Counted from the stretch's first letter, positions 13,001 through 22,607 are shown. The stretch: 64,000 nt of DNA from Lutjanus erythropterus (GCA_020091685.1 CM034600.1:4042837-4106836), one strand, 5' to 3'. Program-made: numbers and translations. Notes: generated by a model not told the origin, from the letters alone.

Positions 13001-15090
13001 GACGGACAGCCTGAACGCTGCCAATGAGGAGCTGCAGAACGTGGCGAGAAAGGTGCTGAAACTCTGTCACTTTTATTAAATATAGTCGTATTGTTATCTG
13101 CTATGACGGGACACTATTCAGTATCAAGGTTCTCCGTTGTTTTGACATGTTGGTTTCCTGTGTCCAGCTCCAAGATATAGCCTCTTTGACGCAGGATGTG
13201 AAGAACCAGGCGATGAACACGCTGGAGAAAGCCCAGAAGAAGAAAGACTACTTTGAAAACAACAACAAGAAGCTAAAAGATTTTATTAAGAAGATCAGAG
13301 ATTTCCTCACTGGTATATTGATGTTTAACCAGTAATCTTTGCACTTCTAGCATTTCTGAAATGATTCTCTGGTAATTTATTTGTTGTTTGTTACATTTTG
13401 TTTTTATTTTCTCTCCTTCCTTCTTGTTGCTGTGCAGAGGAAGGAGCAGATCCAGAGAGCATAGAGAAGATAGCCAAGCAGGTCTTGATGATCTCGCTGC
13501 CGGTCAACAGGACCGCTCTGGACAGAATGGTGATGCAGATAAAGGACAGCCTGTCCAACCTCACCAACATCGAGGGCATCGTCAACTACACCTCACAGCA
13601 CATCAGCAAAGCCAAGGAGCTGCTTGAAAAAGCTCGGGACGCCAAGTAAGTAACACACTGAAGACCACATTTCACACAAAACATCTTGCTTGCTGTCAGA
13701 AAGAGCAGGGTTCAAACAAATATCACCAAACACCTTTCATCATGGAGGGATTATAAAATCATGGGCCCGTGGGCGCAGCCTAGAGGGTGACACAGGATTG
13801 GATTTTCACTCCTGTCCCGCTCCTGTCAGTCCAGTCCACACATGTGATTGTCTTAACTAATACCACAGCAGTAATGTGATTACTTTGAGCTGTGCTTGTA
13901 TTTGAGATACAGTGGATTAATATTACTTATTTTTTCAGTGTTCAGCTGCCCCCAACCACTGTAACACTTCCTCCCACCAAGGAGGCAATGGTAACACTCT
14001 GACTTATTGGATTTAAATTTAAGATGACAGTCTGGACCATATTGGTGAAAATGTGTCAACTGTATTATTAATTTCAGTATGTATATATGTAAATGTTTAT
14101 CTTATCAAAAGACTTGTGTATGTGTAGTGGTTGTTGTGTTATGAGGAAAAATATAAGGAAGGTCTCTCTTATCTCAAAATAATGAGATAATATAATTTAG
14201 TATCTCAAAATAATGATTTTTATGAGAAAGTTTCTCATTATTTTAAGGTACTCAATATTTTTAAATACTAAATAATTCATTACAATGTAAGTAATGACTT
14301 ACAAGATCTTATTATTTTTTGTCCATCATATTGGTGTATCCAAGGGATACAGACGTGTCATATAGGACAAACATCACGCAGATCTATATGTCTGTTTCGT
14401 ACTGTCAAGTCCAGCCTGCAGTGACACACAACAGAACTATAGAGAAACGCTTTGTGATCAAAGAAAGTTTTCCACCTCAGCACTTCTGTGCATCTTCTCA
14501 CACACTTCTCTGTCACTTGTCCTGAGCTCCATCTCTCTCTCTCTCTCTTGTGTGTGCGCTGCTCCGAGTTGATCAGTTGGTGTTTTTTTTATAGGACTTA
14601 ACGCGTCTATGATCAGGCTGTTTCAGTGCAGCCTCCAGCACTTGGTGGCTTACACACAGCGCATGATGTGTGTCAATGTAGTGGCAGTGCTGTCTTTACA
14701 TGTTTTTAAATATAAAAAAGTGGCCTAATATTATGGTGATTTATTGATTTTATTATGAATAATCACTTTCTAATTTTTTATGTCTCTTTGTAGTTATTTT
14801 GAGCCTATTTGTGGTTGTTTTTGAGTTGCTTTGTAGTTATTGTCTTTTTGAAATTATGTTAAAATTCCATAATTACATCACTTTCTACTTTTGCATCTAA
14901 TTTTAGTTGTTCTGTCTCTGTTTATGGTTGTTTTGAGCTTCTTTTTAGTTGTCACTTTATAGTCATTTGTTGTCTTTTTGTGGTCATTGTGCATCTCTTT
15001 GTTGTCATACGATTGACTTTTGAACAAGGAATATTAAACCCTTCATACAGAGGCTCTGACCCAGGGGTCTCTGGACCCCTTGAGCCACAG

Positions 15091-15172
<82 letters not shown>

Positions 15173-17720
15173 TTACAAGTTCAAAACAATACCAGCCATA
15201 ATCAGTAAATATTCCTTCATTAACTTGTGATATTTCTCTGTCACTCAGTATTGTATTTAAGGATTGTGGAGACTGTTATAGTTATACCTGCGTAGCCGTG
15301 TCCTCCAGACGTGTGTTGCGGTTGACTTTTGTAGCTCCATCAGTTTGACCAGGACAAAGTTTCTCCTCATGTGTAACTTCTGCTGGCACTGTGCAGGATC
15401 CGAGCAGAGGGAGTGAAGGATTCAGCCAATAACACCAAGAAGGCACTGGAAGTGTCTGAGAAGGCCATCAAGAAAGCAAAGACAGCCCTGAAGCAGGCCC
15501 ACAACAACCTGAACAGCACGAGGAATGCTACAGCTGAGGTAGAGCCCGCTTAAAAGCTGAATACATGAGCCAGCTGCCTGTAGAGCACTTTATTTTAAGT
15601 TACTACATTATCCCATACCTCTTTATTTTCCCTCTTAATTCTTAACTTTACGTGTCATTCCCCTCTAGGTGGATGAGAGGCTGAGGCAGCTGGAGGAGAA
15701 GCAGATGGATGTCATGATGCGCTTGAACAACCTCTCCATGGGAGTGGAAGCGCTGAGGAACAAGACGGAGCAGAACCGACAGATGGCAAAGGACGCCAAA
15801 GCACAGGCCAACAACGCCACACAGCTAGCTACCTCACTGCAGCAGGTGAAGAAAGTGATTCAATTCGTGAAAGGAAGCAAATATTATAGACAGCACCGAG
15901 ATTTTTTTATAGTAAGTAAAGTGAAGTCATAACTAATAATGCTGTGTCGTGTCCCAGAGCCTCAACGACACGGAGAAACGGTACCATGAACTGCAGATGA
16001 AGGTGGACTCTCTCGGGCCTGGAAATCTGACCAACATCAAGCAGAGGGCAGATGATATCAAGAAGGAGGCACAAGACCTCCTCAACCAAGCCAACAAGGG
16101 GATGGAAAAACTCAGGAGTGAGTGTTTATCATTCACTCTATTCATTGAGCATGCATGCTAGGTTAATTGGTGACTCTAAATTGCCCGTAGGTATGTTTGT
16201 CTGTTTGTTTGTCTATGTGTCAGCCCTGCAGTGAACTGGCGACTCGTCCAGGGTGAACCCCACCTCTCGCCCAATGTCAGCTGGGATAGACTCCAGCAGC
16301 CCGCGACCCTTCAGGAATAAGTGGTTACAGAAAATGGATGGATGGATGTATTCATTGAGAACAAGCGTTTTATATTTTCCTAATGCAGAGCTGTTCAGCT
16401 GTTTTAACTGCTTTAACTGCTCCACTACTTTTATTCCAGGTCGAAAAAGAATCAAAGTAAATGGTTTTCATTAATGGTTCATGAAACATGGTCAAGACAT
16501 AAGCAAAGGTCCTGCAGCTCAGTTCAGATATGACACACACATTCCACTTACACCTGTTATTAAAATACAGTCTGTATCCAGATCTGTTATCCAGATTAGG
16601 AAAACCACATCTCAGTGCCAGGTGTAAATACATCATGATCAGAATGTGCACTTGGATCTTAGGTAGGATCTGTACTGCCATCCATATCCACATCCCACAT
16701 TCACAGTTTTTGTTTTTGCTGACAGAATGAGGGAAATAAAATAAACATAGAAAAAGAGGGTAAAAAGAGAGAAAGAAAAAGGGGGAAAAGTGGGGTGATC
16801 CTTTTTATGAAATTTTACTCCTCCACTCCATCTGTTTTCTGTCCCTGTCTCCTTGTTATTTCTCAGCTTATAAGTGATTCTTTCCAATCCTTTAATCACT
16901 AACTGTTTTCAGGCATTAATAAATGGTGATTTAACATTCAGTGTAATTTGTTTCAGTGCATCTATGCCTATTAATGTATAAAAAATATTTATCTCCTCCT
17001 CATTCTCCTTGGGTGGCTGTAGCAGTTTCTTTAAATGATTAAAAAACCCCAAAATTAATGATTTTCTCTGGTACTGACCCCCGAAACTTTTTCAGCACAG
17101 GACAAAAGTAAAAACTATGTCAATGATTGGCTTCCTGTTCCCTGCATTCCCTCCCAGCATTCAGCGCTACCTGATGAACTACATTCTGATATGATATTTG
17201 TTGTTGTAAAAACCCTCATGTTAATTTTCCAAGCAGATTCTTTCCAATATTTTGCTTGTGTTATCTTGAAGATTCTTTTACATACATTATCACAATCTTC
17301 TTTCAAAATTGTCCTATTATTATCATTATTATTCACTGGTCCATCAAAAATTAGAAATTGTAGCAGAACTCCAGCGCACCACATCTTATTCACTGAGGCT
17401 GTTTCATATCACTTTATACTGTTTCGATGAGCTGTTTCTAAAGAGTTGAACAGTATGTTTTAGTACTGACCAGCATGCACGGAAGCTCACACTGATCTGC
17501 ATCTCTCGTGGATGCTTTAACGAATCCTTCTGGTATTCAGCTGTAATCCGCTCTGATGTCTTTCTAACTCTCTGTGTCTGCAGGACTGGAGAAAAAGTTC
17601 AGGAGTAATGAGCAGCGGATGCAGAAGCAGCGCATGGAGCTGGACGAGCTGAGGGACAACGCCACCCTGGTGCGGGACGAGATCCGGGAACAAGTGCAGA
17701 AGTACAGTAACTGTGTGTGA
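561..17720 (+). CDS. lamb4: Laminin subunit beta, lamb4-like, 3' part (20 exons)
   Basis: Secreted basement-membrane laminin beta chain; the 5' exons lie left of the window. Coding exons: 561-722, 812-933, 3070-3190, 3846-4038, 4162-4305, 5963-6194, 6280-6443, 6636-6860, 7013-7227, 7342-7438, 8783-9155, 10455-10639, 11270-11517, 12837-13052, 13168-13312, 13438-13645, 15397-15538, 15669-15845, 15958-16117 and 17584-17720. Every junction has AG/GT and all phases agree, giving 1221 codons plus TGA. Visible domains: laminin IV type B (residues 1-199), eight LE repeats (200-607), coiled coil II, cysteine-rich alpha-beta loop (828 to about 865), coiled coil I to the end. The penultimate residue is Cys, as in other beta chains, where it bonds the gamma chain. 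The family is certain. Assignment to beta-4 rests on WTGPGFARV followed by GAGL, which I remember from human LAMB4, and on lying just upstream of lamb1. A lamb2-type or second lamb1-type paralogue is the alternative. Confidence 0.85.
934..3069 (+). other. Intron of the lamb4-like gene
   Basis: AT-rich intron without supported exons. About 1553-1640 has the GCTAGC/GTTAGC-rich pattern of a common fish repeat, also seen near 59590-59720. The rest holds nothing I recognise. Confidence 0.5.
3191..3845 (+). other. Intron of the lamb4-like gene
   Basis: No exon, RNA gene or clear repeat seen. It ends in a C-rich tract before the acceptor at 3845. Confidence 0.5.
4162..8927 (+). CDS. lamb4: Eight laminin EGF-like (LE) repeats of the lamb4-like gene
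   Basis: Exons 4162-4305, 5963-6194, 6280-6443, 6636-6860, 7013-7227, 7342-7438 and the 5' part of 8783-9155 encode eight cysteine-rich LE repeats, corresponding to LE6-LE13 of classical beta chains. They begin [87 protein letters not shown] and [13 protein letters not shown]. Spacing and Gly positions are those of the rod-forming LE fold, with no missing cysteine obvious by eye. Exon boundaries cut across repeats, as in other laminin genes. Confidence 0.88.
4306..5962 (+). other. Intron of the lamb4-like gene
   Basis: AT-rich intron. A GTTT-rich simple stretch lies near 5020-5055. The reading frames present have neither laminin motifs nor matched splice sites, and I see no other gene. Confidence 0.5.
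7439..8782 (+). other. Intron of the lamb4-like gene with two palindromic structures
   Basis: No coding exon. It holds a perfect 22-bp palindrome at 7915-7936 and a pair of perfect 16-bp inverted repeats at 8010-8025 and 8232-8247. Both suggest remnants of small transposons. The intron ends in a CTCC-rich pyrimidine tract. Confidence 0.55.
8928..11517 (+). CDS. lamb4: Coiled-coil domain II exons of the lamb4-like gene
   Basis: The end of exon 8783-9155 plus exons 10455-10639 and 11270-11517 encode heptad-rich sequence after the last LE repeat. The transition is [15 protein letters not shown], the usual beta-chain junction with two cysteines. Charged helical segments follow, such as [13 protein letters not shown] and [13 protein letters not shown]. 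This part zips with laminin alpha and gamma chains. Four N-glycosylation sequons (NTT twice, NSS, NRS) are visible. Confidence 0.82.
9156..10454 (+). other. Intron of the lamb4-like gene, carries duplicated segment copy A
   Basis: Noncoding. The part 9205-9830 shares blocks in the same order with 11530-11860 in a later intron: TTTATCCATGTGATTGTCTG, AGAAATCTGATTTGC, TATCATCCATTC, CATTGAAT..GGAATATG, ACAGATTTGT, GTGACATCTAG. The remainder is AT-rich with no recognised feature. Confidence 0.6.
10640..11269 (+). other. Intron of the lamb4-like gene
   Basis: No supported exon or repeat. Ends TTTCCTCACAG before the exon at 11270. Confidence 0.5.
11518..12836 (+). other. Intron of the lamb4-like gene, carries duplicated segment copy B and a small transposon
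   Basis: Positions 11530-11860 are the second copy of the intronic segment at 9205-9830. A 161-bp inverted-repeat element lies at 12367-12527. The rest is very AT-rich. Confidence 0.6.
12367..12527. mobile_element. Short inverted-repeat transposon (MITE)
   Basis: The ends are inverted copies: the left end reads TTAGGGATGTAACAAT and the reverse complement of the right end reads TTAGGGATGTAACGAT. Further internal inverted matches include ATATCACAATAT. There is no coding capacity. The end sequence resembles hAT-type nonautonomous elements from memory; the family was not verified. Confidence 0.7.
12837..13052 (+). CDS. lamb4: Alpha-beta loop exon (cysteine-rich insert between coiled coils)
   Basis: This 72-codon exon begins [14 protein letters not shown] and continues with [21 protein letters not shown] before returning to helix. 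Beta chains carry such a Cys/Gly-rich loop interrupting the coiled coil; human beta-1 and beta-4 have recognisably similar CGG-x-x-C motifs. It contains four N-glycosylation sequons (NAS, NGS, NGT, NVT). It opens and closes in phase 0, so skipping it would keep the frame. Confidence 0.85.
13168..17720 (+). CDS. lamb4: Coiled-coil domain I exons and C-terminus of the lamb4-like gene
   Basis: Exons 13168-13312, 13438-13645, 15397-15538, 15669-15845, 15958-16117 and 17584-17720 encode a continuous heptad pattern rich in Glu, Lys, Gln, Asn and Ala. Landmarks are [34 protein letters not shown] and the terminal segment [16 protein letters not shown] ending KYSNCV. The last Cys matches the position that forms the C-terminal disulfide with the gamma chain. 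Twelve N-X-S/T sequons fall in these exons. The TGA at 17718-17720 is followed directly by an untranslated region. Confidence 0.85.
14167..14268. repeat. Palindromic TATCTCA/TGAGATA repeat patch
   Basis: ATCTCAAAATAATGAGATA-like units occur twice, followed by TGAGAAAGTTTCTCATTATTTT, so the stretch folds back on itself. It looks like a fragment of a small palindromic transposon. Confidence 0.5.
14780..15012 (+). repeat. Degenerate tandem repeat (minisatellite)
   Basis: Variants of TTTGTAGTTATTTTGAGC, TGTGGTTGTTTTTGAG, TTTTAGTTGTCACTTT and TTTGTTGTCTTTTTGTGG recur about every 30-45 bp. Units are diverged and no exact period can be given by eye. Confidence 0.5.
15091..15173. repeat. (AC)n microsatellite
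   Basis: An almost uninterrupted AC dinucleotide run of about 80 bp lies in an intron of the lamb4-like gene. Such tracts are usually length-polymorphic. Confidence 0.95.
16118..17583 (+). other. Last intron of the lamb4-like gene
   Basis: Begins with a LINE-tail-like repeat (16158-16348). The rest is unique-looking AT-rich sequence with no supported exon, ending TCTGTGTCTGCAG. Confidence 0.55.
16158..16348 (+). mobile_element. Non-LTR retrotransposon 3' tail with (ATGG)n end
   Basis: Contains GGTTAATTGGTGACTCTAAA, CAGCCCTGCAGTGAACTGGC, CCCACCTCTCGCCCAATGTC, AGCTGGGATAGACTCCAGC and ends AAAATGGATGGATGGATG. This is a very common fish repeat pattern that I remember as a LINE 3' end. The exact clade was not determined. 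Confidence 0.65.
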
Positions 17721-18315
17721 GGATGACGCTGCCCCCCGTTTACTGTTTGCTGCTGTAGTCCAGAGCAGAGTTCTGACTGATGCTGTGACTGAGACAGAAA
17801 AACTACTGAACGTCAAAATCAAACGCTGCTCTGGTACCTCAGTTCTTTCACTGGTCTAGACTCAAGTTTTACACAATACCTGTCAAGTGTTATATGACAG
17901 AAATGCCTTCCTCTGTCCATGTACTGTACCACCACACTGTCCTGTGTGCTGTTTGTCTTTTAAGCTATTACAACAAGTGGCTGACCTGTTTGTTTCACTG
18001 TAGAGGCCATGATAATCGATTCATAAATAATAATAATAAACAGAAGAAATATATCAGAGTATGTTATCAGACATTTGAAAGTGCTTTGAAGATTTTGCCT
18101 GTTTTTTCTGTAATTTGACCACATTAGTATGATATTTACCATATGACACTCCTATTAAGAACTATGTGGAAAAGTTTGATTTTCAAAATTAAATTTTGTG
18201 TCTATTTTTTATTACAAAAGAAGCTCTTGATTAAATACATATGAATGCATACACAAGTATTCTTATAAGCAAAATTCACTCTGAAGTGTGAAATAAATTT
18301 GACACAGTTTATGTA
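17721..18315 (+). other. lamb4: 3' untranslated region of the lamb4-like gene with two poly(A) signals
   Basis: Sequence after the stop codon has no long reading frame. Canonical AATAAA hexamers lie at 18035-18040 and 18292-18297, so cleavage near 18060 or 18315 is expected. Which is used cannot be told from sequence alone. Confidence 0.6.
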
Positions 18316-18519
18316 AATTCATTACATCACGTGTGTTGTGTGTTCATGTGTGCACAATATTTCAGTGTTCCTGAAATCCTCCATATAGGATTATATATGG
18401 TGTATATTTGGTTCTTCTGTTACCAAAAGTCTTGCTGCAAGCATTCACAACCCTATGTTCTTCAACCGATTCTAACCATTTCAAGTCAAAATGTTCAGCT
18501 GAATTAGTACAGGAGCTGC

Positions 18520-19000
18520 ATGATGTTTCAAAGCCGTAACATTCATACTTTCCCAGATATTCCAGGTTTTTTCCTGGACAGTTTTCCCATTGCAAATGCA
18601 TTACGGAATCTTCAAAAACTAAAAAATTTCACCTGTTTTCAAACGGTAACCACTGATTCATACTTTCAGCTAGAAACTCCATTCAAACTGGAAAATATTC
18701 AACATTTTTCTGACTTTTCACATATGATAATCCCATTCAAACTTTCAAAAAATATTCACCGTGTTCTGAAACTTGGTTATAATGGAAGTCAATGAGAAAA
18801 TCCTTCAGACTCACTCATTTTCATCCTCTCACGATGAAGTCATACATTCACGTAGAAACTCCATTCAAACTCTGAAACATTCACAATGCCTTGGACTTTC
18901 AGAGACTGATTCAAATTTTCAAAATCTCTTTTAGTTTTTCTACACCGGCAGTTTAAAGAACATAAAATTTTCAGCTCTTCTCAGACTTTTACATTAGTGT
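18520..19000 (+). repeat. CATTCAAACT-rich repeat block, left copy
   Basis: GAAACTCCATTCAAACT occurs twice about 186 bp apart with a related CCCATTCAAACTTTCAAA between. The segment with TATAATGGAAGTCAATGAG and GAAAATCC, then ATTCACGT and GAAACTCCATTC, recurs at 22840-22930 in the same orientation. This is a dispersed repeat of unknown class. Confidence 0.7.
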
Positions 19001-19825
19001 GTAATGCGTGGAATTCTCAGAGCTAGAGTGGAGAGCAGCTCTAAAATCATCCAGAAATTTTCTCTTAACCTCGCGGACACGGCCACAGTGTTCACTCTAC
19101 ATACACAAATTTACATCAGATCATAGGAAAAGTCGTGCCGGTCACAAAGGTGTGACCGCTGAAGCAACCGGACTAATGGTTTTGGCTGTCTGACGTCTAA
19201 AAGGACAACAAGTCCAACCGACTGCCCCACTGACTCCCATGTTAACTGAGACCAAAATTTCTGGAAGAAAGCAGATGATCCCAGTTTTTTCCATCGCACT
19301 ACTGGCCACATTTTTCACGCCACAGAAATAAAATTCATCACGTTTAGCATCCTGTCCTCTCGCTCACCGTGTGGATTTTTTAGCTGTAGCCCGTACAATG
19401 TTTCATTAAACAGCTGGAGTTTGAGAGGGACTTTTCTCTAAAATACACTCTAAACTGCCTCCCAAGCAGGAGCAGCTGTTTGCGGTCTCAGTCAGTCACC
19501 ATGGCAACCAGTACAGCTGGGGACTGATTTACTGAGGTCAGTAGATGACATAAAATGCTCCTAAAGATGACTTTACAAAACTGTCACCTAAATCCTCCCA
19601 CATACTTTGACTAGACACTATGTTCAAGTATTTAGAAATCCAGCTCAGTGAGGACACATGTGCCTGAGGAGATGAAGGAGGAGGCCAAAAGTCTCCTCAG
19701 GCCACCATCGCCAAAGGTGGCACTGACAACCATCGCTGGACCCCCGAGCACCACATGACTGCTTAGGGCTCAATTACACTTGAAGCAAATATCATTCAAA
19801 TTCTACATAACTCAAATATTATTAA

Positions 19826-19920
19826 GGGGGACGATGGAGCGTGAGATGGGCCGGAAAATCTGAGCAGCAGGACCGGTATTGTGTTCCCTCTACCGCGGTA
19901 AGCGGTTGAAGATGGATGGA
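19826..19920 (+). mobile_element. LINE-like fragment, strongly truncated
   Basis: GACGATGGAGCGTGAGATGG, CTGAGCAGCAGGACCGGTA and TACCGCGGTAAGCGGTTGAA followed by GATGGATGGA resemble the compressed 3' end of an RTE/Rex-type retrotransposon. The assignment is from memory and tentative. Confidence 0.4.
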
Positions 19921-20349
19921 AAAACTTACTTTAACATGATATAAAAGTTTAGTTACATTAGTAGAATCTTTAACATGAGAGAGAACTACAAACGCTCAAT
20001 ACCTAAAATCAAACAGGTATAAACAGACATTAACATTCGAGATATTCAGCTTCATGCTTTTTAATTTCACGTGTTTTGTGAGAATTGAACCGAGTTGAAT
20101 TTAAAGATGAAAACGGTGCATTTTGTGATTCTCACCTGATCGTTAATGAGACATTCCTACTGTGTGAAGTTATTGTGAGATCAATCAATCAGTCTGTGAT
20201 TAATAACAGCTTTTAAAACATGTTTTGAGTGTTGCTAGAGAGGGAGCACTTGTGTTAACATTTAAAGTGATTTTGAATGTGAACCTGAAATTAAACAAAC
20301 AAAAATATAATATAGAACCCTCATATATGTACGAGACGTGTATTTCCAG

Positions 20350-20791
20350 AGGACCAGATTGTCATTAATGACATGAAGGCTGAGCAGGACCGCCGTTGCC
20401 AAGAGCTGGAGCAAGAACTCAACATCCTCAAGGAAAACGCCTCCGAGAAGGAAAAGTACTTACTCAACCTTGATCTTTCTGCTAAGCATGAGGCTGATTG
20501 TTCTCCCCAAAATCATGAGGAGAAGAACCATGAACAGTGTCAGCAGGAGCAGCCCAGCTTTAATGTACCAGCCACTGAACATTCAATGGAGTCTGAGTTC
20601 TCAGAAGAAGAGTCAAGCAAGCAGGAGGAACCCATATCAGCAGAACCCACCATCTCACCCCAGACTGAGGCCCCAGAGGGAGTGTTTCCAACGACAACAA
20701 AGGCACCCTCATTCTGGAAAAGAACACGCCACTTCCTGGGGCTGAGAAAGCCAGGAAGCTGGAAGAAAAAGAAAGAAAGGATCGAGGAGTG
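20350..20791 (+). CDS. Unrecognised coiled-coil plus basic-tail reading frame, possible terminal exon
   Basis: I do not recognise this gene. A frame of about 147 codons runs from a possible splice acceptor (TATTTCCAG, ending 20349) to TGA at 20789-20791. The first ATG is at 20373 (139 residues), and the frame stays open upstream to a TAG at 20313. The N-terminal third looks helical (QDRRCQELEQELNILKENA). The middle is acidic and rich in Ser, Glu and Pro, with SEFSEEESSKQEEP. The C-terminus has an aromatic and basic motif, SFWKRTRHFLGLRKP, ending in a Lys/Glu-rich tail. Biased composition and the clean frame argue for a real protein end. It could be the last exon of a small gene, a retrocopy or a transposon-carried gene. 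No upstream exon was found. It lies between two copies of one repeat and is followed by an (AATTC)n tract. Confidence 0.5.
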
Positions 20792-20817
20792 AAACACATC
20801 AGATTCAACTAAACCAC

Positions 20818-21205
20818 TTCAAATCAAATCAAATCAAATCAGTTCCATTCAAATCAATTCAATTCAGTTAAATCTAATTAAAATCAATTCAATTTAATTC
20901 AATTCAATTCAAATCAATTAAATTTAATTTAATTCAATTGAACTCAATTCAATTCCATTCAAACAAATTAAGTTCAAATCAAATACATTCAAATTGAATC
21001 AAACCAAATCGAACCGTTTCGATTCGATTTGACTCAATTCAATTCAATTCATTGCAATTCAGTTCAATTTCATTTAATTCAAATCAAATAAATTTGATTC
21101 GATTTGATATGATTCAAGCCCCCTCCACCCCCCATCCCATCACACCCCACCCCATTCAATTCAATTCAATTCAATTCAATTCAATTCAATTCAATTCAAT
21201 TCCAT
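20818..21205. repeat. (AATTC)n pentanucleotide satellite tract
   Basis: About 390 bp of AATTC, AAATC and related pentamers starts 27 bp after the stop of the frame at 20791. The array is diverged in the middle and becomes nearly perfect at 21154-21200. Confidence 0.92.
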
Positions 21206-21206
21206 A

Positions 21207-21216
21207 AATAAATAAA
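21207..21216 (+). terminator. Overlapping poly(A) signals after the AATTC tract
   Basis: Two overlapping AATAAA hexamers follow the pentamer tract and a GT-rich stretch (TGGTTGTGTTGTTTGT) lies about 20 bp further on, a typical cleavage context. If the frame at 20350-20791 is transcribed, the AATTC tract would be its 3' untranslated region. Another AATAAA lies at about 21421. Confidence 0.4.
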
Positions 21217-22179
21217 TGCTTTGAATTTCATTCATGGTTGTGTTGTTTGTATTGTATGTAATGTGTTGTATTTTGCTGTACAGTCAAGTGTTCTGGCATC
21301 ATATTAGTTTTTCAAGTATTTAATTACAATTTGTCACTTAGAAACAGGTTTAAAGTACAAGCTGATAATAATTGCACAGGACTGACATGAATGTCTGGTT
21401 GTGTAATGTGGTCAAATCAAAAATAAAGGATAGTGAAAAAACATGTAACTAAAGAAAAATGAGTTAATAAGAGAAGTGTTTGTTTGAAGGGAACATTGTT
21501 AAGGTGCTGATGTTCTACTGTTACCTCTGATGGTAATGATATTCTCTTACAGCACTTTTACAGCACATTTATTATGTTTAATGCACTGACAGCATTAAAA
21601 GGTTTTATTTAATACACAGAAGGAAAAAAATGAAAATGGGCAGGTTCCATTTCCATCTGTAGCTCCAGTAGAATGTATATGTATGTTCTGTTGTATTATT
21701 GTGTTATAATAGGAAGGATTTTGAGGTTTTGTGGCTTTAATGTTGTCTCTTGTGAAACCTAAAAGATCTTGTTTGAAAGCATAAATCTCACCTTTGTGTT
21801 GCTTTTTGGAGGTTGTTTTGGAGTGTGGAATGGACTCACACAGCATCTTTAATTGAACTGCATTTATTTTTATATTTTAAATCACAATATTTGCAAAAAA
21901 CGAAAATAGTCAATGGGGGTCCACTGCCTGAAAAGTGCAAAACCTCTGCTCTAGTATCTCACCACAGTCCATTAAGAGTCCGTTTAGTAGCTGTTCAGCT
22001 TTTGACCAGATCACTAGCAGATGAAATTTTACCAGGCCCACACAGAATCTGTACCTGCAGATTTCCACAGACACCTCTGCAGATTTTCTGCACATATTAA
22101 TAAAATAGAACTGCTGCTTATAATAATTTATCAAACACCAAAAGTGGTTCCTTGGCCACTTTTGTTCTGTCTCTACTAT
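21217..22179. other. Intergenic, no gene seen
   Basis: AT-rich sequence with no supported gene or RNA. Reading frames here lack recognisable motifs. Confidence 0.5.
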
Positions 22180-22435
22180 GGTTGGGTGATTAAATGAACA
22201 TATTGTTTATCGATGATGGGCTGAATCCATCGCTGATTACTTTCTAGGGTGAAATTTGTCATTTTATTTTACTAATGTAATAGTGTGCAGAGTGACAGCC
22301 TCTGCTCTGCACCGCGCTCTCATCCAGCCGCACAGTTCACACCAACTCAGCCGACCATGAGTGAACTAAGCTGGGTGAGGAGTGAGAGGTGGGAGTGGGG
22401 GCGATGATATCGCCAATCGCAGATGGATGGGCTGG
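22180..22435 (-). mobile_element. Internally deleted copy of the 36.6-kb MITE family
   Basis: Read on the minus strand it matches two separate parts of 36600-37260: the CCATCAGCGATTGG end region and the GCAGAGTGACAGCCTCTGC region with the long block down to GAGTGAGAGG. The middle is missing. Confidence 0.65.
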
Positions 22436-22540
22436 ATTGTTACCCCATGGCATGTCATCTGCAGGCACAAGCTTCCATTCATACGCAGATGACACTCAGT
22501 TCTACCCATATCTGCCAACATTTGAGTTTGAAACTGCTGG
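22436..22540 (+). pseudogene. LINE reverse-transcriptase fragment with YADD motif
   Basis: At 22473-22505 the plus strand reads FHSYADDTQFY, the catalytic core of non-LTR reverse transcriptases, which usually reads HSYADDTQLY. No open frame extends from it, so this is a dead fragment joined directly to the truncated MITE on its left. Confidence 0.65.
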
Positions 22541-22607
22541 AGTATTGGATGATGCATAGTTGGACAGCTTCTGTTGCACGTACACGTACGAGGCTGATCT
22601 GCACATG

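Larger units (their letters stand above)
13646..15396 (+). other. Repeat-rich intron of the lamb4-like gene
   Basis: Holds an ATCTCA/TGAGAT palindromic repeat patch (14167-14268), a degenerate tandem repeat (14780-15012) and an (AC)n microsatellite (15091-15173). No exon is supported; the reading frames over the AC tract are artefacts of the repeat. Confidence 0.6.
18316..20349. other. Intergenic region downstream of the lamb4-like gene
   Basis: Contains a CATTCAAACT-rich repeat block (18520-19000) and a LINE-like fragment (19826-19920). The short reading frames have no recognisable domain. I see no exon that would obviously join the reading frame at 20350. Confidence 0.5.

Noticed and set aside
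14952..15201. Reading frames on both strands over the AC tract (poly Val-Cys and poly Thr-His).
   Set aside because: They are translations of a dinucleotide microsatellite. The same holds for frames at 43749-44193 and 62042-62442.
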